Shown: positions 36,768 to 48,550 of the stretch, piece after piece
How the letters are laid out: each line of letters begins with the position of its first letter
Position numbering within the stretch: position 1 is the stretch's first letter
DNA from: Luteibacter yeojuensis
GTDB taxonomy: Bacteria > Pseudomonadota > Gammaproteobacteria > Xanthomonadales > Rhodanobacteraceae
Length of the DNA: 64,000 bases
Direction: 5' to 3'
Assembly (NCBI RefSeq): GCF_011742875.1
Contig: NZ_JAAQTL010000004.1
Coordinates: 32,618 to 96,617, forward strand
Notes under the pieces: generated by a model
Told to the model about the DNA's origin: nothing
Databases searched by the model: none
The model's input: only the letters and a program-made list of their open reading frames with translations
Made by a program: the position numbers and the translations under genes

Positions 36768-37427
36768 TCAGAGGACGAAGCGCTTCACCGGCGCGGCGTG
36801 CGCCAGGTACGGAAGGTCCGTTTCGAACAGGGATTCCTCGCGATAGCGGCCGTCGCCCTCGTGGGTCAGCAGGACCGCGGTCTGCGCGGGGGAGTCGCCG
36901 CGTACCACGAACATGCGCCCGCCGGGCTTCAGCCAGCGCACGAACTTCTCGGGAACGACATGCACGGCGCCCGTGACCACGACGGCGTCGAAAACGCCTG
37001 CGGGGGTGTAGCCGTTGACGGCCTCCGCCGTTTCCAGCGACACATTGGCCACGCCGGCGGCGGCGAGGCGCGTACGCGCGGCCTCCACGAAGTCGGCGTG
37101 CATGTCGATGCTGGTGACCTTGCCGGCGAGACGGGCGAGGCAGGCGGTGAGATAACCGGAACCGGTGCCGATTTCCAGGACCTCGTCGACCTTGTTGAGC
37201 GCGACGGCCTGGAGCACGCGACCCTCGATCACCGGCTTCATCATCACCTCGCCGTGGCCCAGGGGCAGGGTAAGGTCCGCAAACGCCACGTTACGGTGGG
37301 CCGGCGCGACGAAATCCTCGCGGCGAACGTTCTTCAGGGTCTCGAGGACGTCGGCATCGAGGACTTCCCAGGGACGCACCTGGTTCTCGACCATGTTCTG
37401 CCGGGCCTGCTCGAAATTCATCGCCAT
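36768..37427 (-). CDS. pcm: Protein-L-isoaspartate O-methyltransferase-family protein
   Basis: The start at 37427 (MAMNFEQAR) gives 219 residues. The SAM-binding region reads VDEVLEIGTGSGYLTACLARL, preceded by the PCMT active-site-like VMMKPVIEGRVLQAV. E. coli Pcm has a related sequence. This subgroup, seen upstream of tolC in Xanthomonadales, begins with a MVENQVRPWEV extension, so true repair of isoaspartyl residues is likely but not certain. It diverges from the TetR gene. Confidence 0.87.
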   Translation of the reverse strand: MAMNFEQARQNMVENQVRPWEVLDADVLETLKNVRREDFVAPAHRNVAFADLTLPLGHGEVMMKPVIEGRVLQAVALNKVDEVLEIGTGSGYLTACLARLAGKVTSIDMHADFVEAARTRLAAAGVANVSLETAEAVNGYTPAGVFDAVVVTGAVHVVPEKFVRWLKPGGRMFVVRGDSPAQTAVLLTHEGDGRYREESLFETDLPYLAHAAPVKRFVL

Positions 37428-37718
37428 GGTTGGTATTCCGTACGAAAGCTGCAAAAAAAGATTTTGAAGGATAAGCGCTTAGCACCCGCTACCCAATAGC
37501 TAAAGGCTGCGGTGCCGGTGCTCAGGGACGAAGTGCCGGAAGTCACCGGACGGAGCTGACGGAAGTCATGCCCCCATCGCGCCGGGTGGCCTCAGGTACC
37601 TGAACGACCCTTCGCGCGGGCCCCCGATCCCATGGGGAACCGCCCTGGCACCCCCATTTACCATTCTAAGGTAGACAGGACGGCCAGCACCCCTGCTGGA
37701 AATAACTGAACCGCTGCG

Positions 37719-37724
37719 TATAAT
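37719..37724 (+). promoter_or_regulatory. -10 element upstream of the TetR gene, in the 331-bp divergent gap
   Basis: A perfect TATAAT lies 35 bp before the TetR ATG, in an AT-rich patch. The -35 match is poor (CTGGAA at 17-bp spacing). The gap 37428-37758 must contain promoters for both the pcm-tolC pair and the TetR gene. I saw no clear palindromic operator in it. Confidence 0.5.
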
Positions 37725-37758
37725 AAAGTCATAATCTCTGTTTGTGAAGGTGCAACCC

Positions 37759-38424
37759 ATGAACGCCAGCCCGAAACTCAAGACCCAGGGACCCGGGCGT
37801 CCGAAGGACATGGAGAAGCGCGCGGCCATCCTCGACGCGGCCAAGGCGCTCTTCACCCAAGGCGGTTTCGCGGGTACCAGCATGGATGCCGTCGCGGCGT
37901 CCGCCGGGGTGTCCAAGCTCACCGTGTACAGCCACTTCGGTGACAAGGACAACCTCTTTCGCGAGGTGATCCGCGCGCACGTGCAGGAACGCCTTCCCGA
38001 CGATCTCTTCGATTTCAGCCAGGGCGCCGATATCCGCGCCACGCTGACAAACATCGCCAGCCGGCACGCGGCGATGGAAACCAATACCGAGTCCGTGGGC
38101 ACGTTCCGCGCGATCCTTTCGGACTGCCATAACGGCGGCAACCCGCGCTTCGGCCGCCTGGTCTGGGAAGAGGGTCCGGTGCGCATGCACAAGCTCATGC
38201 AGCGCCTGCTCGAGGGCGCCGCGGCGCGCGGCCAGCTCGACATCCCCGACGTCTCCCGCGCCACCACGCAGTTCCTGGCCCTGCTCAAGGGCGACCTGCT
38301 GATCCGCCGCCTCTTCGGCTGCGAGGACTGCGCCGTGCAGTTCGCCGAGGAAGTGAAGGCCAACGCCCTGGCCGCGGTCGACATGTTCATGCGCGCATAC
38401 TCCCCGCGCAACGTCAGCGTCTGA
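37759..38424 (+). CDS. TetR-family transcriptional regulator
   Basis: The ATG at 37759 has AAGG 8 bp upstream and gives 221 residues. The N-terminal helix-turn-helix is clear: RAAILDAAKALFTQGGFAGTSMDAVAASAGVSKLTVYSHFGDKDNLF (residues about 26-72). The C-terminal ligand domain matches the AefR-like/TetR_C group, with a paired-Cys FGCEDCAVQF segment. Its position divergent to pcm-tolC makes control of TolC-dependent efflux the natural hypothesis. Confidence 0.92.
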   Translation: MNASPKLKTQGPGRPKDMEKRAAILDAAKALFTQGGFAGTSMDAVAASAGVSKLTVYSHFGDKDNLFREVIRAHVQERLPDDLFDFSQGADIRATLTNIASRHAAMETNTESVGTFRAILSDCHNGGNPRFGRLVWEEGPVRMHKLMQRLLEGAAARGQLDIPDVSRATTQFLALLKGDLLIRRLFGCEDCAVQFAEEVKANALAAVDMFMRAYSPRNVSV

Positions 38425-38450
38425 CGCGTCCGCCCGCTTCGTGCTTTAAT
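38421..38450 (+). promoter_or_regulatory. thiC: Candidate promoter of the thiC riboswitch transcript
   Basis: CTGACG (38421-38426) and TTTAAT (38445-38450) are spaced 18 bp and end just before the riboswitch. The -35 hexamer overlaps the TetR stop codon. Confidence 0.5.
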
Positions 38451-38456
38451 CGGTCG

Positions 38457-40467
<2,011 letters not shown>

Positions 40468-40473
40468 GGGGCG

Positions 40474-40536
40474 GCGGGAGTCGCTGGGCCCCTGCCTTCG
40501 CAGGGGGGGGCAGCGACTCAAGGCCCCCAAGGGGCC
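40474..40536. repeat. Family B repeat fragment with hairpins after thiC
   Basis: A GGGAGTCGCTGGGCCCCTGC…CGCAGGGG segment matches the right part of the family B element near 47501. It is followed by a GGCCCC-CAA-GGGGCC hairpin without a U-run. The stretch fills the thiC-ferritin gap and may form the end of the thiC message. Confidence 0.7.
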
Positions 40537-40615
40537 GCGCACCTCTTCACCGGGTTTTCCCAACCCAGATCCTACCGTCATGGCCTTCCCCGTCCCGTTC
40601 CGAGGAGACCCGGCA

Positions 40616-41188
40616 ATGACCAGCAGCAAGCCCTTCATCAGCGACATCGAGAACATCCGCAGGCGCGCCCGCGAACACATCGACAGCGGCGCGGTCACGT
40701 CCGGATACCGCGCCGACCGCGAAACGGTGATCAAGCTGCTCAACGAGGCGCTCGCCACGGAACTGGTCTGCGTGCTCCGCTACAAGTACCACTACTACAT
40801 GGCACCGGGCATCCACTCGCAGAGCGTCAAGGCCGAATTCCTCGAGCACGCCAACGAGGAGCAGGCGCACGCGGACCGCATCGCCGAACGCATCACCCAG
40901 CTCGACGGCACGCCCAACTTCAACCCCGATGGCCTGCTTTCGCGCAGCCATGCCGATTACGTGGAAGGCACCACGCTGGTCGACATGATCAAGGAAGACC
41001 TGGTCGCCGAGCGCATCGCCATCGACAGCTACCGTGCCATCGTGCAGTACATCGGCGACGACGACCCGACCACGCGCCGCATCATGGAAGACATCCTGGC
41101 GCAGGAAGAGGAGCACGCCGAGGACATGGCCACCCTGCTGGAGAACCTCGGCGCGAAGGGCGAGACGGCGACGCCGTCCGCGCACTGA
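40616..41188 (+). CDS. Ferritin-like (bacterioferritin/Dps-type) protein
   Basis: The ATG at 40616 follows GAGGAG at 8 bp and gives 190 residues. The four-helix ferritin-like core supplies diiron ligand candidates. These are the Glu in NEALATELVCVLRYKYHYY, EHANEEQAHADRIAERI, EDLVAERIAIDSYRAIVQY and MEDILAQEEEHAEDMATLL (ExxH motifs). It resembles the bacterioferritin-like family rather than classical Bfr, since no obvious heme Met can be assigned. It probably stores iron or protects DNA under oxidative stress. Confidence 0.85.
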   Translation: MTSSKPFISDIENIRRRAREHIDSGAVTSGYRADRETVIKLLNEALATELVCVLRYKYHYYMAPGIHSQSVKAEFLEHANEEQAHADRIAERITQLDGTPNFNPDGLLSRSHADYVEGTTLVDMIKEDLVAERIAIDSYRAIVQYIGDDDPTTRRIMEDILAQEEEHAEDMATLLENLGAKGETATPSAH

Positions 41189-41235
41189 GCAGGGTAAGCT
41201 AAGCGCTCACGTTCGCGACGAGAAGGAAGTCCCCC

Positions 41236-42255
41236 ATGAATGCGACCGCCACCCCCGCGCCGGCCCGCCGCCGGCGCAACCCGCTCGGCCTGGCGATCGC
41301 CGTGCCGATCGCCATCCTGGTCCTGCTGGTGCTGGTCCTCATGTGGTGGTGGGACAAGGAGCCGGCGCAGTTCGATCCGGTCGCCGTCACCACCGCGCAC
41401 ATGAAGGGCATCGGACGCCCGCTCAGCACCGGCGCCGTCACGACATATACGTTGATCCGCTCGGTCGACACACTGACGGACAAGCGTGGCGGCTACCTGA
41501 GCAACGACAAGATGCCGCCCGGCGTATTCATGGACAACATGCCCAACTGGGAATTCGGGTCGCTGACGGCTTCGCGCGACCTTGCCCGTGCCCTGCGCAA
41601 CGACTTCAGCCGTTCGCAGACGCAGTCCACCGAGGACAAGGACCTCGGCGAGGCGGATCCGCTGCTCAACAGCCCCAACGACCGCTGGCTGCTGCCGAGT
41701 TCGGAATCGCAATACGGCAAGGCCGTGGACGACCTCGCAAACTACCTGTCACGGCTGTCCGATGCGGCGGACGGCAACGCCCATTTCTATGCGCGTGCGG
41801 ACAATCTTGCCGATTACCTGCAGACCGTCTCGGCCCGCCTGGGCTCGCTGTCGCAACGGCTGTCGGCCAGCGTGGGCCAGCTGAAGGTGGACGCCGCGCC
41901 GGACGCTTCCGTCGGGGCGAACGCCGGCCCGGCGAAGGCGATCTACGTGAAGACGCCCTGGTCGAAGATCGACGACAACTTCTACGAGGCCCGCGGCTAT
42001 ACCTGGACCCTGCTGGAACAGCTGAAGGCGATCCGCCATGACTTCGCGCCGATCCTGCGCAGCAAGAACGCGGACGCGAGCCTGCAGCAGGTGATCCGCG
42101 AGCTGGAGGAATCGCAGAAGTCGCTGGGCAGCCCGATAGTCCTGAACGGCTCGCCGTTCGGCTTCTTCGCCAACCATTCGCTGGTGATGGCGAACTACAT
42201 CTCGCGCGCGAACGCGGCGATCATCGATCTGCGGGCGCTGCTGGGCCGCGGATAA
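41236..42255 (+). CDS. DUF2333-family single-pass membrane protein
   Basis: This 339-residue protein has a short basic N-terminus, then one transmembrane segment (LGLAIAVPIAILVLLVLVLMWWW, about residues 19-40). A large periplasmic domain follows with RGGYLSNDKMPPGVFMDNMPNWEFGSL and DNFYEARGYTWTLLEQLKAIRHDF, characteristic of DUF2333. The function of the family is unknown. GAAGGAAG lies upstream of the ATG. A family A repeat follows the stop. Confidence 0.85.
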   Translation: MNATATPAPARRRRNPLGLAIAVPIAILVLLVLVLMWWWDKEPAQFDPVAVTTAHMKGIGRPLSTGAVTTYTLIRSVDTLTDKRGGYLSNDKMPPGVFMDNMPNWEFGSLTASRDLARALRNDFSRSQTQSTEDKDLGEADPLLNSPNDRWLLPSSESQYGKAVDDLANYLSRLSDAADGNAHFYARADNLADYLQTVSARLGSLSQRLSASVGQLKVDAAPDASVGANAGPAKAIYVKTPWSKIDDNFYEARGYTWTLLEQLKAIRHDFAPILRSKNADASLQQVIRELEESQKSLGSPIVLNGSPFGFFANHSLVMANYISRANAAIIDLRALLGRG

Positions 42256-42261
42256 AACGGC

Positions 42262-42337
42262 TGTAGGAGCCGCTATAGCGGCGAGGGATTCTTGCCGCGC
42301 TTCGCAAGGTTTCCTCGCCGCTATAGCGGCTCCTACA
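42262..42337. repeat. Family A inverted-repeat element, alternative spacer
   Basis: Both arms (TGTAGGAGCCGCTATAGCGG… and …GCTATAGCGGCTCCTACA) are present. The spacer differs from the usual one and contains TTGCCGCGCTTCGCAAGG. It separates the convergent DUF2333 and ppa stops. Confidence 0.92.
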
Positions 42338-42347
42338 AATACATCGT

Positions 42348-42881
42348 TTACTTGTCGGCCTTGTAGCGCGCCATACCGGCCGTGATCTCGGCCTTGGCCT
42401 CGTCGGCACCGACCCAGCCCTCGACCTTGACCCACTTGCCCTTCTCGAGATCCTTGTAATGCTCGAAGAAGTGGCCGATGCGCTCCAGCCAGTGGCCGGA
42501 CACCTGCTTGATGTCGCGGATGTGCGCATAGCCGGCGAACACCTTCTCCACCGGGACCACGACGAGCTTCTCGTCGGCACCGGCTTCGTCGGTCATCTTC
42601 AGCATGCCGACCGGATGGCAGCGGATGACCGAGCCCGGCACCAGCGAGAGCGGGAGGATCACCAGGGCATCCAGCGGATCGCCGTCGCCACCCAGCGTGC
42701 CCGGCACGTAGCCGTAGTTGCAGGGGTAGCGCATCGGGGTGGAGAGGATGCGGTCGACGAAGATCGCGCCGCTTTCCTTCTCCACTTCGTACTTGACCGG
42801 CTCGGCGTCCTTCGGGATTTCGATGATGACGTTGATTTCGTCCGGCACGTTGCGGCCGGCGGAAACGAGGTGCAGTCCCAT
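42348..42881 (-). CDS. ppa: Soluble inorganic pyrophosphatase (family I)
   Basis: The start at 42881 (MGLHLVSAG) gives 177 residues, the normal family I length. Conserved residues include INVIIEIPKDAEPVKYEVEKESGAI, YPCNYGYVPGTLGGDGDPLD (the catalytic Asp cluster) and GHFFEHYKDLEKGKWVKVEGW. It hydrolyses PPi to phosphate in the cytoplasm. The ribosome-binding site AAGGA is separated from the ATG by a run of ten C residues, an unusual spacer. An upstream alternative start at 42947 seems less likely. Confidence 0.96.
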   Translation of the reverse strand: MGLHLVSAGRNVPDEINVIIEIPKDAEPVKYEVEKESGAIFVDRILSTPMRYPCNYGYVPGTLGGDGDPLDALVILPLSLVPGSVIRCHPVGMLKMTDEAGADEKLVVVPVEKVFAGYAHIRDIKQVSGHWLERIGHFFEHYKDLEKGKWVKVEGWVGADEAKAEITAGMARYKADK

Positions 42882-42891
42882 GGGGGGGGGG
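42882..42891. repeat. Homopolymer G10/C10 tract between ppa ribosome-binding site and start codon
   Basis: Ten consecutive G on the forward strand (C10 in the ppa mRNA) lie directly before the ppa ATG and directly after AAGGA. Length changes would alter ribosome-binding-site spacing. Confidence 0.9.
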
Positions 42892-42965
42892 TCCTTGATT
42901 CTTCTAGGGGTTAGGCGGGCCGGATAGGATACGGCCAGCCCACCCACGGGGAAACCCCGGACCCC

Positions 42966-43049
42966 TGTGGGAGCCGCTATAGCGGCGACAGGCCCACGGA
43001 GCGATGAAGCGGCGAGGCAAGTTCCCTCGCCGCTATAGCGGCTCCTACA
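42966..43049. repeat. Family A inverted-repeat element, full copy
   Basis: An 84-bp copy from TGTGGGAGCCGCTATAGCGG to GGCTCCTACA sits just past the S9 peptidase stop and upstream of ppa, on the path of their shared transcription direction. Confidence 0.93.
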
Positions 43050-43061
43050 AGGTCTCGGAAG

Positions 43062-45188
43062 CTACCTCAAATGATCCCAAAGGTAGGTATACGCCAGGGC
43101 GTTCATGAAGGCCGACTGCTTGTTGTCCGCCGCCGCCCCATGGCCGCCCTCGATGTTCTCGTAGAAGCTGGCGTCGAAGCCCATGGCCTGCATGCGCGCG
43201 GCCATCTTGCGGGCATGGACCGGCCCCACCCGGTCGTCGCGGGTGGAGGTGGTGAACAGCACCGGGGGGTATTTCGTCCCCTTGTGCAGGTTCTGGTACG
43301 GCGAGAAGGTCTGGATGTACTTCCATTCCTCCGGCTTGTCCGGGTCGCCGTATTCGGCCATCCACGAGGCGCCGGCCGACATGTGCGTGTAGCGCTTCAT
43401 GTCCAGCAGGGCCACCTGGCTCACCACCGCCCCGTACAGCTGCGGGTATTTCGTCAGCATGTTGCCGGCCAGGAGGCCGCCGTTGCTGCCGCCCATCATA
43501 CCCATGTGCTTCGGGCTGGTGATCTTGCGGTCGATCAGGTCCTGCGACACCGCCGCGAAGTCCTCGTAGGCGCGCGGACGATTGGCCTTCAACGCCGCCT
43601 GGTGCCAGCGCGGGCCGTACTCGCCGCCGCCGCGGATGTTGGCGACCACGTAAACGCCCCCCTTCTCCAGCCAGGCCCGGCCGACGCCTGCCGAATACAT
43701 CGGCTGCAACGGGATCTCGAAGCCGCCGTAGCCGTAGACCAGGGTCGGGTTCTTGCCGTCCGTCTTCATCGCCTTCGGCGCGATTTCGAAATACGGCACC
43801 TTCGTGCCGTCCTTCGAGGTGGCGAAGTGCTGGCTCACCACGTACTTCGAGGCATCGAAGAAGGCCGGGCTGTGCTTCAGCGCCTCCCTGCCGCCCTGGC
43901 CGAGCACGCCGTAGTAGAGCGTGGTCGGCTGGAGGTAACCGGAGACGGTGAGGAAGTATTCGTCCGTGTCATCGGCGTCCACGCCCACCGCCTGGATGGT
44001 GCTGAGCGCCGGCGCATCGCCCAGGGGTGCGCTCTTCCACTCGCCCTTGGCGGCCGGCGTGAGGATGTGGACTTCGTTCACCACGTCGCGCATCACGTTG
44101 AGGATGAGGTGGTGGCGTGTCCAGGAATGACCGGACATCGAGGTGTGTTCGTCCGGCGTGAACAGCGCGACCAGCTCGCGCTTGCCCGCCATGTAATCGT
44201 CGAAGTTCGCCGCCAGCAGGGAGCCGGACGGATACGTCTTGCCGCCCACCGTCCACGCGGTGCGCAGTTCGATCAGCAGCCATTCGCGCTCGACATCGGT
44301 CTCGGCGTCGTTGGGTACGTCGATCTTCGTGAGCTTGCCGTCCTTGCCGCGCAGGAAGGTCTCGCTGTTGTAGAACTCCAGTGCGCGCGAGACGAAATCG
44401 CGCTCGTACCCGGGCGTGCGGTCGCGGAACGCCCAGATCGACATATCGGTCTTCTTGCCTTCATAGACCGTCTTCGCGCTGGACAACGGCGTGCCGCGCT
44501 TCCATTCCTTCACGATGCGCGGGTAGCTCGAATCGGTCATCGAGCCGGGGCCGAAGTCCGTGGCGACGTAGAGATGATCCTCGTCCATCCACGCCACCTG
44601 GCTCTTCGCCTCGGGCAGGCTGAAGCCGTCCTTGAGGAAGGTCTTGGTGGTGAGGTCGAACTCGCGCACCACGTCCGCGTCGGCACCGCCCCGCGACAGC
44701 GAGACAAGGCAGCGGCGGTAGTCCGGCTTGAGGCATTGCGCCGCGTGCCATACCCAGTTCTCGTTCTCGGCCGCGGACAGCGCGTCGAGGTCGATCACGG
44801 TTTCCCATGCGGGCTTGTCCTTGCGGTATTCGGCAAGGGTCGTACGCCGCCAGAGGCCCTTCGGGTGCTGCTTGTCGCGCCAGAAGTTGTAGTAGTGATC
44901 GCCGATCTTCGAGACCATCGGGATCTTCGCTTCGGAATCGAGGACTTCGAGGATGCGCGCGTCGAGCGTCTTGAACGCCTGGTCCGAAGCGTACTTCGAG
45001 ACCGTGGCGGCGTTGCGCTCCTTCACCCATTCGAGCGGCTTGGCACCGTCGATGTCGTCGAGCCAGAGGTTCTCGTCGGAAGCATCGGCGCTGGCATGGG
45101 GGGCGGGCGCGGTCCTGGGGGGATCGTAGGCTTGGGTCATGCCACTGAAGGTAAGGGCGAGGGCCAGCGCAATCCAGCGTCTGTGCAT
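43062..45188 (-). CDS. Prolyl oligopeptidase-family (S9) serine peptidase
   Basis: The 708-residue protein has a signal peptide (MHRRWIALALALTFSGMTQA). An S9 beta-propeller follows, including ENWVWHAAQCLKPDYRRCLVSLSRGGAD. The C-terminal alpha/beta hydrolase carries the nucleophile Ser in MMGGSNGGLLAGN, the Asp region TSTRDDRVGPVHARKM and the His in IEGGHGAAAD. It is a periplasmic prolyl-specific endopeptidase. An in-frame GGGEYGPRWHQAALK oxyanion region supports activity. Family A repeats flank it on both sides. Confidence 0.93.
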   Translation of the reverse strand: MHRRWIALALALTFSGMTQAYDPPRTAPAPHASADASDENLWLDDIDGAKPLEWVKERNAATVSKYASDQAFKTLDARILEVLDSEAKIPMVSKIGDHYYNFWRDKQHPKGLWRRTTLAEYRKDKPAWETVIDLDALSAAENENWVWHAAQCLKPDYRRCLVSLSRGGADADVVREFDLTTKTFLKDGFSLPEAKSQVAWMDEDHLYVATDFGPGSMTDSSYPRIVKEWKRGTPLSSAKTVYEGKKTDMSIWAFRDRTPGYERDFVSRALEFYNSETFLRGKDGKLTKIDVPNDAETDVEREWLLIELRTAWTVGGKTYPSGSLLAANFDDYMAGKRELVALFTPDEHTSMSGHSWTRHHLILNVMRDVVNEVHILTPAAKGEWKSAPLGDAPALSTIQAVGVDADDTDEYFLTVSGYLQPTTLYYGVLGQGGREALKHSPAFFDASKYVVSQHFATSKDGTKVPYFEIAPKAMKTDGKNPTLVYGYGGFEIPLQPMYSAGVGRAWLEKGGVYVVANIRGGGEYGPRWHQAALKANRPRAYEDFAAVSQDLIDRKITSPKHMGMMGGSNGGLLAGNMLTKYPQLYGAVVSQVALLDMKRYTHMSAGASWMAEYGDPDKPEEWKYIQTFSPYQNLHKGTKYPPVLFTTSTRDDRVGPVHARKMAARMQAMGFDASFYENIEGGHGAAADNKQSAFMNALAYTYLWDHLR

Positions 45189-45208
45189 GGAATTTTCCTA
45201 CCAGGAAA

Positions 45209-45350
45209 TGTGGGAGCCGCTATAGCGGCGAGAAGCCAACGGAGCGGGGAAGAGGCGAGGCATGTTCCCCTGCAGGAGCCGGTGCAGCGGCGAGAAGCCC
45301 ACGAAGCGGTGAGGCGGCGAGGCAAGGGTTCCTCGCCGCCATGGCGGCTC

Positions 45351-45355
<5 letters not shown>
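45209..45355. repeat. Composite family A element (one and a half copies)
   Basis: A left half of the CTATAG type (45209-45270) runs into a second copy. The left arm of that copy is TGCAGGAGCCGGTGCAGCGG and its right arm is the CCATGG type, ending GGCTCCTACA at 45355. The last bases include the hppA TAG stop codon on the reverse strand. Confidence 0.88.
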
Positions 45356-47399
<2,044 letters not shown>

Positions 47400-47500
47400 C
47401 GAAGCCTCCCCGAATTGTGGGAGCCCGTCATGGGCCCGGTCCGAGTATAGGCAGGGGAGGCGGGGAATGGTGTTGTGCGCTGCGCAAGTCACGCAGTGCC

Positions 47501-47580
47501 CGTCGTTCCCGCGAAGGCGGGAACCCAGTGACTTGCCGTGCGCGGGAGTCGCTGGGCCCCTGCCTTCGCAGGGGCGACGA
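47501..47580. repeat. Family B inverted-repeat element, full copy
   Basis: CGTCGTTCCCGCGAAGGCGG on the left and GGGCCCCTGCCTTCGCAGGG on the right each form a hairpin (GTTCCCGCGAAGGCGGGAAC; CCCCTGC..GCAGGGG). They flank CAGTGACTTGCC / GGGAGTCGCTGGG. It lies upstream of the hppA start and 12 bp after the RcnB gene stop. Confidence 0.85.
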
Positions 47581-47591
47581 GGTGGGAGGGA

Positions 47592-47975
47592 TTACTGCGA
47601 GACGATATCCGCGATGATCCCCGTGGCGATCGCCACGAGAAGCAGGTCGTCGTTGTCGGCACGCACCCAGTGATAGCCACGCGGCGGCGTACGCAGGTGG
47701 CGGCTGTGCCAGTCCTCGATCACGATCACGCGTCCGTCGTAGCGGTGCCCGCGCTCCCAATGGCCGCCGGGGCGCGGATGCCAGTCGCCACGGTACTTGT
47801 CGTGGCCGTAGTGATGGCCGTTGTCGTGGCGGTCGCGATCGTGGTCGTGACGGTCGTCGTGGCGGTCGTCATGCCAGTCGCGGTGGTCCTGGACGGGACC
47901 GGGCGCGAAGGCGAGCGCGGGTGCGATGACGCCGGCCGCGGCGATGGCGAAAACCAGCTTGCCCAGCATCTTCAT
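47592..47975 (-). CDS. RcnB-like His-rich exported protein
   Basis: The 127-residue protein has a signal peptide (MKMLGKLVFAIAAAGVIAPALA). A His/Asp repeat region follows (DWHDDRHDDRHDHDRDRHD). The C-terminal RcnB domain is HWERGHRYDGRVIVIEDWHSRHLRTPPRGYHWVR…DLLLVAIATGII. RcnB (YohN) modulates nickel and cobalt efflux in E. coli. The His-rich stretch suggests periplasmic metal binding. It is the downstream member of a tandem pair (15-bp gap). Confidence 0.88.
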   Translation of the reverse strand: MKMLGKLVFAIAAAGVIAPALAFAPGPVQDHRDWHDDRHDDRHDHDRDRHDNGHHYGHDKYRGDWHPRPGGHWERGHRYDGRVIVIEDWHSRHLRTPPRGYHWVRADNDDLLLVAIATGIIADIVSQ

Positions 47976-47990
47976 ACGGGATGTCTCCGT

Positions 47991-48413
47991 TTAGCGGGTG
48001 GCGATGTCGAGGATGATGCCGGTGGCGACGGCTACCAGGAGGAAGTCGTCGTTCTCGCGGACCCAGTGGTAACCGCGCGGCGGCGGACGCAGGCGGTAGC
48101 TGCCGTAGTCGTACACGACGACGTGGCGGCCATGATAGCGGTGGCCGCGTTCCCAGTGACCGTAATGACCGTAGTAGCGCGGTGCCGGACGGTAGTAGAC
48201 CGGCGCGGGACGGTGGTAATACCCGTGACCGTAGTACCGGGGCGGCGGCGGACGATGCCCATGCCAGCCGTTGTCGTGGTGCCAGCCGCCACGGTCATGG
48301 CGGTCGTCGTGACCGTGGCGGTCACGATCGTGGCCATGGTGGTCGTCCGCGAAGGCGGCGGTCGTGGCGACCATCGCGAGGGCGGCGAACGCGGTACGCA
48401 GCATCGTTTTCAT
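47991..48413 (-). CDS. RcnB-like His/Tyr-rich exported protein (paralogue)
   Basis: This 140-residue protein has a signal ending near AFADD, then a His/Asp/Arg stretch and an RPPPPRYYGHGYYHRPAP region of Tyr/Pro/His repeats. It ends with the same RcnB module (HWERGHRYHGRHVVVYDYGSYRLRPPPRGYHWVR). It is a tandem duplicate of the downstream gene with a diverged middle. Its role in metal binding is inferred from composition. Confidence 0.87.
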   Translation of the reverse strand: MKTMLRTAFAALAMVATTAAFADDHHGHDRDRHGHDDRHDRGGWHHDNGWHGHRPPPPRYYGHGYYHRPAPVYYRPAPRYYGHYGHWERGHRYHGRHVVVYDYGSYRLRPPPRGYHWVRENDDFLLVAVATGIILDIATR

Positions 48414-48550
48414 GTCCAGTCTCCCGTGGCGATCGCCAGTCGGCGGATCGGCGACTCGGATGCTAGGAAGCGAATGCTGAACGCGAACTCCTACGAACCG
48501 AAAGCTGGGTGAAAGCGTTCATTGACGCGACAGCTATTGAACCCGGGGGT

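Noticed and set aside
47595..48512. Forward Val/Ala/Thr-rich frame over the two RcnB-like genes
   Set aside because: Its low-complexity translation is the antisense of His/Asp codon repeats; both RcnB frames have signal peptides and the family module.
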